From Chloroflexota bacterium (GTDB lineage: Bacteria; Chloroflexota; Limnocylindria; Limnocylindrales; CSP1-4): a DNA stretch of 8,903 bases. This document shows positions 1-5,477 of the stretch, piece after piece. The notes below the pieces were generated by a model. That model was not told the DNA's origin. It saw nothing but the letters and a program-made list of their open reading frames with translations, and searched no databases. The stretch spans positions 1 through 8,903 of the forward strand of contig JAKAMV010000359.1 of NCBI GenBank assembly GCA_021812735.1. The letters run 5' to 3'. The translations under genes and the position numbers were made by a program. Every line of letters starts with the position of its first letter. The first letter of the stretch is position 1.

Positions 1-1
1 G

Positions 2-76
2 CCGCCCACGCCGCCCACGCCGCCGGCTGGCGCGCGCCCCGCGCTGCCCACGCCGCCGGCCGGCGCGCTACCCTGA
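2..76 (+). CDS. possible 3' end of an upstream gene (proline-rich tail)
   Basis: The frame entering the window at base 2 reads a Pro/Thr/Ala-rich tail and stops at TGA 74-76, six bases before the GTG of the next gene. The tail holds two near-identical peptides, PTPPAGARP and PTPPAGALP, encoded by the direct repeat at 13-68. Such tails are common at the C-terminus of high-GC membrane or exported proteins, and the spacing would let the next gene be translated by coupling, which suits its lack of a Shine-Dalgarno. The alternative is that this is a non-coding GC-rich spacer, since another frame is open here as well. No function can be assigned from 24 residues. Confidence 0.35.
   Translation, partial: PPTPPTPPAGARPALPTPPAGALP
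13..68. repeat. 23-bp direct repeat, two copies
   Basis: Bases 13-35 and 46-68 are the same 23-mer with a single T/C difference (28 versus 61), 33 bp apart. The nonamer gccgcccac also occurs in tandem at 1-9 and 10-18. The repeat is in step with a Pro/Thr/Ala coding frame, so it may be a protein-level tandem duplication and not a regulatory element. Confidence 0.7.
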
Positions 77-82
77 ACAGCC

Positions 83-886
83 GTGGTGCTCCTCGGCCTC
101 AAGCTCGTCCTGACGCCCCTGCTGATCGGCGGGGCCACGGTCGGCGCGCGGCGGTGGGGCCCGCTGATCGGTGGCTGGCTGGTCTCGTTGCCGCTCACCT
201 CGGGGCCGGTGGCCCTCTTCCTCGCGCTCGACCGCGGCACCTCCTTCGCCGCGACCGCCGCAGACGCGTCGCTCGTGGGCAACGTCGCCATCATCGCCTA
301 CTGCGTCGCCTACGCGACGGTCGCCCGGCGTGCCGGGTGGCGCGCGGCCATCATGGCGGCCAGCGTCGGCTGGTTGGTGGCGGCGCTGGCCCTGCAACCG
401 GTGCTGGCGCTTCCGGTCGGCCTCCTCTTCCTGCTGGTTGCCGCGGTCTGGGTCCTCGCGCTACAGGTCATGCCGGCCGGGACGGCGCGCCCCTCCGACG
501 TGCCGCCGCCCCGCTGGGATCTGTCGCTGCGCATCGTCGTGGGCACCGCCGTGGTCGTCGGCTTGACCGCCGCCGCGCCCTACCTCGGTTCAACCGTCAG
601 CGGGCTCCTGGCGATGCTGCCGGTGATCGCCACGGTCCTCGCGATCTTCACCCATCGCCGGGACGGCGCCGGCACCGCGATCGGCGTGCTGCGGGGCATC
701 CTGACCGGACTCGTCGGAACGGCGGCGTTCCTGGCGGTCGTCAGCGCCTCGATCGTGCGCCTCGGTGTCGCGCTCTCGTTCGCGGCCGCGATCGCGACCG
801 TGGTCGCGGTCCAGCTGCTGGCCCTGACGGCCCTGCGCCGCCAGGGCGCCACGGGCGTCGGGCAGGCTGGCGCCGGTAGGGCCTGA
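83..886 (+). CDS. polytopic membrane protein with internal duplication, GlpM-like halves
   Basis: This 267-residue protein is almost entirely hydrophobic, with about eight or nine candidate membrane segments (roughly 3-20, 27-48, 62-80, 87-108, 109-130, 150-166, 170-190, 203-221, 228-250). A short hydrophilic linker at 132-147 separates two halves that look like copies of each other. Residues 26-57 (GPLIGGWLVSLPL, then a hydrophobic run and ALDRG) match 169-200 (GSTVSGLLAMLPV, then THRRDG). Each half recalls the short GlpM family, which has a similar G-L-x-P-x-F/T pattern before a polar S/D-R-G, but that comparison is from memory. The function is unknown and transport is only a guess. The start is GTG at 83 (GTG at 86 is equally possible). 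No Shine-Dalgarno is visible, and translation may be coupled to a gene ending at 76. The gene is convergent with the oxidoreductase gene, whose open frame overlaps its last 297 bases. Confidence 0.8.
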   Translation: MVLLGLKLVLTPLLIGGATVGARRWGPLIGGWLVSLPLTSGPVALFLALDRGTSFAATAADASLVGNVAIIAYCVAYATVARRAGWRAAIMAASVGWLVAALALQPVLALPVGLLFLLVAAVWVLALQVMPAGTARPSDVPPPRWDLSLRIVVGTAVVVGLTAAAPYLGSTVSGLLAMLPVIATVLAIFTHRRDGAGTAIGVLRGILTGLVGTAAFLAVVSASIVRLGVALSFAAAIATVVAVQLLALTALRRQGATGVGQAGAGRA

Positions 887-3217
887 CGCCGCCCCGGCGG
901 CTACGGAACCGTGCACCGCCGCTGGCAGGATCTCGACCGTCGCGTTGTAGTCGGGGACCAACGCGACCGGGTCGCGGCGGCCCGGTCTGATCAGCGGGTT
1001 CGCCTCGGGAAAGAACATCTGCACGTTGCGCGGCCGGATCGCTGCAAGCCTGACGTGTGCCTGCACCTCGCCATCCGTGGAGCGCACCCGCACCGGATCG
1101 CCTTCGCGGAGCGCCAGCGCCGACGCGTCCTCGCGCGAGATGAAGAGCGCGTCGCGCATGGCGCCGGTCAGCGGATCGCGTTGCTTGAACACCATCGAGT
1201 TGAACTGCTTGCCGCGCCGGGTCGAGAGCAGGAAGTGTCCATCCGGGATCGCCAGCTCGGGCGGCTCGACCGGATCGAAGTGCGCCTTGCCGTCCGGCGT
1301 CGGGAAGACCCAGCCGTCACAGAGGCGCTCGCCGCCCCACTGCACTTGGTCGCCGGCCCTGCGCAGCGTCTCGATCCCCCGGTACGCCGGTATCACCCGC
1401 GCGATCTCGTCGCGGATCTGCTGCCCGCTGCGGAACTCGACCAGGTGCGCCCGCTCCGGGTCGACCCTGTGGGCCAGATCGACGAAGATCTCCCACTCGC
1501 TGCGCGCCTCGCCGACCCGAGGGCCCGGGATGCGCGGGCTGAACAGGACCCGTCGCTCGGTCGTCGTTTCCGTGCCTCCGCCGGGCTGTTCGTAGCGCGT
1601 CCGTGCCGGCAGCAGCACCACCGCCTCGGCCGGGTCGACCAGCATCTGGGTGGTGACCACGATGTCCTGATGGACGCGCAGCGGCACCCGCGCGAGCGCC
1701 TCGTGGACCGCCGCCGGATCGGGCAGGACGTCGAGGAAGTTGCCGCCGCTCGAGTAGAGGACGTCCAGCTCGCCACGGCCCGCCGCTTCGATCATCTCGG
1801 CCGCCGACAGTCCCCGTTCGCCGCGCACCGCGAAGCCGTACTGGGCGGAGAGTCTCGCGGCGCTCTCCGGCGTGATCGGGATACCGCCCGGCAGCACGGT
1901 CGCGTAGCAGCCCATCTCGGCGCCGCCCTGTACCCCAGAGTGGCCGCGCATCGGCATCAACCCGGCCCCCACGCGCCCGACGTTACCGCGGGCCAGTGCC
2001 AGGTTCACCATCGCCCGCACGTTGTCGCTCCCGCAGACGTGCTGCGTGATGCCCATCGCCCAGACGATCACCGCCGATCCGGCCGCGGCGTAGAGCCGCG
2101 CGAACTGCGCCATCTGCGCCCGGGTCGCGCCGCTCGCGCGCTCCAGGTCGTCGAACGACTGGCGGTCCAGTGAGGCGCGCAGCTCCTCGAAGCCGCTCGC
2201 GTGCTCCGCAATGAACCGCTCGTCGACGCCACCTTCGGCGATGAGGAGCTTGAGGACGCCGTTGATGAACGCGACGTCGCCGCCCGTGTGCACGGGGAAC
2301 CAGGCATCGCTCATCTTGGTGCCGAAGATCGCGCTCTCGACGTTGGAGGGCACCCAGTAGCGCTCCATGCCGGGCTCGCGGAGCGGGTTGACGACGATGA
2401 CCTTGGTCCCGCCCTTGCGTGCCAGGTAGAGGTACCTCATGAAGACCGGCTGCGCGTTCGCCACGTCGGCCCCGAAGATCACGACCAGGTCGCTCTGCAG
2501 GACGTCGGTGTAGGAGATCGTGGTGGCGGCTACGCCGAGCGCCTTCTTGAGCCCTGCCGTGGAGGGCGAATGGCAGACTCGGGCCGCATTGTCGACGTTG
2601 TTCGTGCCGAGGAAGCGCGCGACCTTCTGCGCGACGTAGTAGACCTCGTTGGTGATGCCGCGGCTGGTCAGGTAGAACGCGATCCGGTCGGGACCGGCGC
2701 GGCGGATGCGGCCCGCGATCAGCTCGAGCGCCTCATCCCAGGTGCTGCGGCGGAAGCCCGGCTCCCCCTGCCGCCGCACCATCGGGTAGGCCAGCCGCCC
2801 CATGTCCCGCAGCTCCGCCCCGCTCATCGCGCGCAGCGCCGCGACGTCCGCCAGGCGGCCGTGGTCGAACGGGCGCGCGGTGTTGTACTTGAGCAGGTTC
2901 AGGCGGGTCGTGCAGAGATGCACGCCGTCGATCGTCCAGTCGTGGAAGCCGCTGACGCCGAGGGCGCAGCCATCGCAGACGCCGTTGCGCAGGATGCGCA
3001 GCGCGTACGGGAGGGCGTGCCGGTTCTCCCAAATGGTCTGGGCGATCTCGAGATAGTGGTTCGGTTTCTGCTCGCCGATCCCGTTCGGCTTCCAGCCCGC
3101 CCAGAGTTCCGGGGCGACGAGTCGGGGCCGCTTGGGCCCGCGCGCCCGGGGGGCCTGTGCCGGTCGCTGCCCGCCTTCCGGCATCCCCTCTGCTGCCGAC
3201 GATTGGTGGATGGCCAT
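590..3217 (-). CDS. FdhF/YdeP-family molybdopterin oxidoreductase (formate dehydrogenase alpha-like)
   Basis: This is a cytoplasmic catalytic subunit of the DMSO-reductase superfamily; no signal peptide is seen. From ATG 3217, C81-x2-C84 and C102 form the three-cysteine Fe-S region that I also recall in E. coli YdeP. ARVCHSPSTAGL at about 213-224 places C215 where E. coli formate dehydrogenase H has its molybdenum-binding selenocysteine, followed by the conserved His216. The C-terminal dinucleotide-binding domain contains TRRGKQFNSMVF and DPLTGA. The start follows a GGAGGT at 3223-3228, five bases upstream and inside the end of fdhD, and one base after the fdhD stop, so translation is probably coupled. 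Homology ends near ATVEILPA (residue 766, base 920), matching YdeP's length of about 760. The frame then runs 109 more residues of charged, low-complexity sequence antisense to the neighbouring gene before TGA at 590-592. The true end may be near 900-920 if there is a frameshift. No partner electron-transfer subunit is present, so the substrate (formate or another) is unproven. Confidence 0.88.
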   Translation of the reverse strand: MAIHQSSAAEGMPEGGQRPAQAPRARGPKRPRLVAPELWAGWKPNGIGEQKPNHYLEIAQTIWENRHALPYALRILRNGVCDGCALGVSGFHDWTIDGVHLCTTRLNLLKYNTARPFDHGRLADVAALRAMSGAELRDMGRLAYPMVRRQGEPGFRRSTWDEALELIAGRIRRAGPDRIAFYLTSRGITNEVYYVAQKVARFLGTNNVDNAARVCHSPSTAGLKKALGVAATTISYTDVLQSDLVVIFGADVANAQPVFMRYLYLARKGGTKVIVVNPLREPGMERYWVPSNVESAIFGTKMSDAWFPVHTGGDVAFINGVLKLLIAEGGVDERFIAEHASGFEELRASLDRQSFDDLERASGATRAQMAQFARLYAAAGSAVIVWAMGITQHVCGSDNVRAMVNLALARGNVGRVGAGLMPMRGHSGVQGGAEMGCYATVLPGGIPITPESAARLSAQYGFAVRGERGLSAAEMIEAAGRGELDVLYSSGGNFLDVLPDPAAVHEALARVPLRVHQDIVVTTQMLVDPAEAVVLLPARTRYEQPGGGTETTTERRVLFSPRIPGPRVGEARSEWEIFVDLAHRVDPERAHLVEFRSGQQIRDEIARVIPAYRGIETLRRAGDQVQWGGERLCDGWVFPTPDGKAHFDPVEPPELAIPDGHFLLSTRRGKQFNSMVFKQRDPLTGAMRDALFISREDASALALREGDPVRVRSTDGEVQAHVRLAAIRPRNVQMFFPEANPLIRPGRRDPVALVPDYNATVEILPAAVHGSVAAGAASGPTGASLPDARGALAAQGRQGQQLDRDHGRDRGRERERDTEAHDRGADDRQERRRSDESGQDAPQHADRGAGAVPAMGEDREDRGDHRQHRQEPADG
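888..901. terminator. weak GC hairpin between convergent genes
   Basis: A perfect 6-bp inverted repeat GCCGCC/GGCGGC with a 2-base centre lies directly after the stop of the membrane-protein gene, at the place where the oxidoreductase gene should also end. There is no T-run on either strand, so it is not a classical intrinsic terminator. It may be chance in DNA this GC-rich. Confidence 0.2.
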
Positions 3218-3218
3218 G

Positions 3219-4067
3219 TCAGACCTCCAGCTCGATCCGCTCTGGGTGGGCGTACACGTTGAAGCCATCGCCTCGGAGGAAGCCGACCAGCGTCATGCCC
3301 AGCCGTGCGGCGGACTCGGCCGCCAGATCGGTGGGCGCGGAGATCGCGCAGGTCACGGGGATCCCGGCCATCGCGGCCTTTTGCACGATCTCGAAACTGA
3401 TCCGCCCAGAGACCAGCAAGAGCGATCGGCGCAGCGGCAGGCGACCGGCCAGCAGCATCGCTCCCACCAGTTTGTCGACGGCGTTGTGGCGCCCGACGTC
3501 CTCGCGTGCGGCGATCAGGCGCCCCGAGGTGTCGAAGAGCCCGGCCGCGTGCAGGCCGCCGGTGGCCTCGAACGCGCGCTGGGCGGCGCGCAGGGCCAGC
3601 GGCAGCCGCAGCACCGCCTCCCGCGGGACGGTGGGGCCGGCAGGGAGCGGCTCGCAACGCAGCACCACCGCGTCGAGACAGGCCTTGCCGCAGATGCCGC
3701 AGCTCGCGGTGGCCACGAAGTTGCGGCCGGAGACCGTGTCGGCATCGAACGCCCGGGTGAGCCGCACGGTGACGACGTTGTCGGGCCGTCCGACCGTGCC
3801 CGGATCGCCGAGCTCGATCCCGACGATTTCGCCAGGGGCGATCAGGCCCTCGGTGCAGAGGAAACCCGCGGCCAGTTCTTCGTCGTGCCCCGGCGTGCGC
3901 ATGGTGACCGCCACGGAGACCGCGCACTGACCGGGACCCGCGACGCGGATCTCCATCGGCTCCTCGCCGGCGAGCGCGTCTGGGCGTGAGGAGACTGCGG
4001 TACCGCGGACGGCGAGCGTCCGCGTCGCGACGACGTCCCGGCTCGGCGAGGAAAGCTTGGCGGACAC
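3219..4067 (-). CDS. fdhD: FdhD, formate dehydrogenase accessory sulfurtransferase
   Basis: FdhD takes sulfur from a cysteine desulfurase and passes it to the molybdenum cofactor of formate dehydrogenases, which is needed for their activity. All the family landmarks are visible in these 282 residues: TPGHDEELAAGFL at 58-70, the sulfur-carrying C-x2-C loop SCGICGKAC (C123, C126, with a further C130), REDVGRHNAVDKLVG near 188-202, SGRISFEIVQKA, and SAPTDLAAESA followed by GMTLVGFLRG and NVYAHPERI at the end. The start is GTG at 4067, with GAGG (4075-4078 on this strand) seven bases upstream. Its TGA is separated from the oxidoreductase ATG by one base, so the maturation factor and its likely client are made from one message. 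An N-terminal stretch of about 35 residues is variable in the family, so the exact start is less certain than the identity. Confidence 0.96.
   Translation of the reverse strand: MSAKLSSPSRDVVATRTLAVRGTAVSSRPDALAGEEPMEIRVAGPGQCAVSVAVTMRTPGHDEELAAGFLCTEGLIAPGEIVGIELGDPGTVGRPDNVVTVRLTRAFDADTVSGRNFVATASCGICGKACLDAVVLRCEPLPAGPTVPREAVLRLPLALRAAQRAFEATGGLHAAGLFDTSGRLIAAREDVGRHNAVDKLVGAMLLAGRLPLRRSLLLVSGRISFEIVQKAAMAGIPVTCAISAPTDLAAESAARLGMTLVGFLRGDGFNVYAHPERIELEV
3223..3228 (-). promoter_or_regulatory. ribosome binding site GGAGGT for the oxidoreductase gene
   Basis: On the minus strand GGAGGT is followed by CTGAC and then ATG. The site lies inside the last codons of fdhD. It decides the ATG at 3217 over the in-frame start at 3268, which would add 17 residues inside the fdhD gene. 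Confidence 0.85.
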
Positions 4068-4090
4068 CGCGCTGCCTCGGGATGCTTGGC

Positions 4091-4111
4091 CTGAGCGGGC
4101 AATCGGCTCAG
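4091..4111. repeat. inverted repeat CTGAGC / GCTCAG in the presumed fdhD leader
   Basis: The 6-bp arms at 4091-4096 and 4106-4111 are perfect and enclose a 9-base loop. The nearer arm is 13 bases upstream of the fdhD Shine-Dalgarno (4075-4078). It could be an mRNA hairpin or a protein-binding dyad. A 6-bp repeat can also arise by chance. Confidence 0.35.
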
Positions 4112-4119
4112 CGGCACCG

Positions 4120-4138
4120 TCGCCCGATCTGGGGGCGA
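4120..4138. repeat. inverted repeat TCGCCC / GGGCGA in the presumed fdhD leader
   Basis: The 6-bp perfect arms at 4120-4125 and 4133-4138 enclose a 7-base loop and lie 8 bases from the repeat at 4091-4111. If transcription starts near 4144, the fdhD message would begin with two consecutive hairpins. I do not recognise a known riboswitch here; the leader is too short for a molybdenum-cofactor riboswitch as I remember that motif. Confidence 0.3.
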
Positions 4139-4150
4139 GCGGTGCGCCCG

Positions 4151-4156
4151 ACTATA
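4151..4156 (-). promoter_or_regulatory. candidate -10 box (TATAGT) for fdhD
   Basis: Read on the minus strand, 4156 to 4151 is TATAGT, five of six matches to TATAAT. It would start transcription near 4144, giving a leader of about 77 bases. No recognisable TTGACA-like -35 sits 16-18 bases upstream, so the call rests on one box in an otherwise very GC-rich stretch. Confidence 0.3.
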
Positions 4157-4308
4157 GCCCATCAGGCTCGGCTGTGCCGTCGGGCGCGATGGTGGGCGCT
4201 CGCCATGGCCGGCGGCGCAGGGCGCGTGCGGTGGGCGTGCCGCGCCCGAGGCGCCACAATATCCTGGAGCGGTCCGGTACCGCGCGGTCGACGGAGGTGG
4301 TGCGCTCG

Positions 4309-4617
4309 ATGGACGATCGGTCGGAGCCGGTGAACGGTCTCAGCCTGGACGCCTGGCTGGCGCTGCTGCAGGAGGTCCCAGGACTCGCCGCGCTCGAGGT
4401 CAGCCGCGACGAGCAGCGTGCGCTGCTCGACTTGACCCGCGTGGCCGCGCATCGCAGCGCGCGCGCGGCGGCCCCCATCACGGCGTTTCTGGTCGGTCTG
4501 GCGCTCGCATCGACCGAACCCGCGCAGCGGGCCGCCCGGATCCGCCACTTCACGGCCCTGCTCGAGTCGTCCGCCGCGGACGTGCCTGCCGCGCCGCCGG
4601 ACACGGGCGGCGGCTGA
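4309..4617 (+). CDS. DUF6457 domain protein, molybdoenzyme-associated
   Basis: This is a 102-residue soluble protein. The segment LDAWLALLQEV at 13-23, followed by ALLDLTRVAAHRSARAAAPITAFLVGLA at about 38-65, has the pattern of the small helical DUF6457 domain: a leading W-L-x-x-L, a D-L-x-R-x-x-A-H helix, then A-P-x-T-x-F-L-x-G. As I recall it, this domain occurs alone or fused to MobA-type molybdopterin nucleotidyltransferases and beside formate dehydrogenase genes. That fits its position opposite fdhD, but no activity is known. I chose ATG 4309 because GGAGGTGG at 4293-4300 precedes it; the in-frame GTG codons at 4297 and 4300 are weaker alternatives. A much longer frame from 4057 would overlap the fdhD start antisense and add a sequence with no domain character. 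The gene ends 27 bases before the Mut7-C gene and is probably co-transcribed with it. Confidence 0.75.
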   Translation: MDDRSEPVNGLSLDAWLALLQEVPGLAALEVSRDEQRALLDLTRVAAHRSARAAAPITAFLVGLALASTEPAQRAARIRHFTALLESSAADVPAAPPDTGGG

Positions 4618-4644
4618 GGCGGGCGGGGGCCGAGGCGGGCGGAC

Positions 4645-5427
4645 GTGGCGCCGTCTGCCGTGATCGAGCTGCGCTGTTACGGGCCCCTGAACGACTTCCT
4701 GCCCCTGGCCCTCCGGGGGCGCTCGTTCCGGCGTCGGCTCTTCGGCACGCCGGCCGTCAAGGACGTGATCGAAGCCGCCGGGATCCCGCATCCGGAGGTC
4801 GAGGTCGTGCTCGTGAACGGCACGGCTGTCCCGTTCGGGCACCGGCTCGCGCCCGGTGATCGGGTCGCCGTCTACCCGCCCTTCCGTTCGCTCGACCTAG
4901 ACGCCGTGGTGCGCGCGGACCCCCGGCGTGTGACAGGCGGGGAGCCGCAGTTCGTGCTCGACGGGCACCTCGGCCGGCTCGCCGCGTACCTGCGGTTGGC
5001 CGGTTTCGATACGCTCTACCGGCGCGATGCCGAGGACGACGGACTGGCGCGTCTCGCGGCGGATGGACGCATCCTGCTCACCCGCGACATCGGGCTACTG
5101 AAGCGGTCCGCGGTCGTCCGGGGCGCCTTCGTGCGATCGGATCGCCCGGCAGACCAGCTCGTCGAAACCTTCCGCCGGTTCGATCTGGCCACCGCGGTCC
5201 GCCCCTTCGCGCGCTGCCTGCGCTGCAATCGGCTTCTCGAGCCGGTGGAGCGGGAGGCCGTGCGCGATCTCGTCCCGACCAGGGTCTACCGCGAACAGGC
5301 CGCCTTCCGGCGCTGCCCGCAGTGCGGAGGGTTGTTCTGGCGGGGCTCGCACGTCGCGCGCATGGCGCGGCTGCTCGAGCGGACGCTGCGGGCCGCCGCG
5401 GGGCCGGATTGCAAGCCGTTGCAGTAG
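4645..5427 (+). CDS. Mut7-C domain protein: ubiquitin-like (MoaD/ThiS-type) domain plus PIN-like RNase and zinc ribbon
   Basis: This 260-residue protein has three parts. Residues 5-85 form a beta-grasp domain of the Mut7-C-associated ubiquitin type: IELRCYGPLNDFLP at the start, VEVVLVNG in the middle and GDRVAVYPPF at the end, the last resembling the C-terminal strand of MoaD/ThiS but without the usable Gly-Gly tail. Residues 102-180 form the Mut7-C RNase (PIN-like) domain: VLDGHLGRLAAYLRLAGFDT with acidic D106, a second acidic cluster E130-D131-D132, and ILLTRDIGLL with D148. Residues 191-227 hold a zinc ribbon, C191-x2-C194 and C224-x2-C227, followed by the family's GSHVARM. Family activity is thought to be RNA cleavage, but few members have been studied. 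The start is GTG 4645 with GAGG about ten bases upstream. A link to molybdenum metabolism is inferred from the MoaD-like fold and the neighbours only. Confidence 0.87.
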   Translation: MAPSAVIELRCYGPLNDFLPLALRGRSFRRRLFGTPAVKDVIEAAGIPHPEVEVVLVNGTAVPFGHRLAPGDRVAVYPPFRSLDLDAVVRADPRRVTGGEPQFVLDGHLGRLAAYLRLAGFDTLYRRDAEDDGLARLAADGRILLTRDIGLLKRSAVVRGAFVRSDRPADQLVETFRRFDLATAVRPFARCLRCNRLLEPVEREAVRDLVPTRVYREQAAFRRCPQCGGLFWRGSHVARMARLLERTLRAAAGPDCKPLQ

Positions 5428-5436
5428 CGGTATGAT
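5409..5436 (+). promoter_or_regulatory. candidate promoter with overlapping Nur-box-like operator for the NiCoT gene
   Basis: TTGCAA at 5409-5414 and TATGAT at 5431-5436, 16 bases apart, make a plausible sigma-70-type promoter, placing the start of transcription near 5443 and a leader of about 35 bases. The same -35 box is the left half of a dyad, TTGCAA at 5409-5414, GCCG, TTGCAG at 5419-5424. From memory, the nickel-sensing Fur-family regulator Nur of Streptomyces binds TTGCAA-N5-TTGCAA; here the gap is four, not five. A regulator bound here would block the -35 and spacer. The site lies over the last codons of the Mut7-C gene, so its base choice is partly constrained by coding. Confidence 0.5.
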
Positions 5437-5477
5437 GCGCCCACTCGACACAATCGCAGCAGCGAGGTCCGCGTCCC

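Larger units (their letters stand above)
4068..4308. other. divergent control region between fdhD and the DUF6457 gene
   Basis: This 241-base spacer separates the minus-strand fdhD operon from the plus-strand DUF6457/Mut7-C pair. An open frame crosses it from 4057, but its translation (Arg/Ala/Pro/Ser-rich) resembles no domain and overlaps the fdhD start, so I treat it as non-coding. The only AT-rich patches are actatag at 4151-4157 and cacaatatcc at 4255-4264. The first gives a minus-strand -10 candidate. The second could hold a weak plus-strand -10 (CACAAT, 4255-4260) about 50 bases before ATG 4309, without a good -35. Two short inverted repeats lie on the fdhD side. Confidence 0.5.

Noticed and set aside
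911..3262. Two long plus-strand open frames (911-2173 and 2201-3262) opposite the oxidoreductase gene
   Set aside because: Their translations are Arg/His/Asp/Val-rich with no domain character and are exact antisense shadows of a gene with clear active-site motifs; long antisense frames are expected at about 70% GC.
3218..3268. A longer oxidoreductase start at 3268
   Set aside because: It would add 17 residues read inside the end of fdhD, while GGAGGT sits at ideal spacing before ATG 3217.
4068..4144. Molybdenum-cofactor riboswitch in the fdhD leader
   Set aside because: The possible leader is too short and shows only two simple 6-bp hairpins, not the multi-helix layout I associate with that riboswitch.
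4057..4308. N-terminal extension of the DUF6457 protein from an upstream start at 4057
   Set aside because: The added 84 residues lack domain character, would overlap the fdhD start antisense, and a good ribosome binding site precedes ATG 4309 instead.
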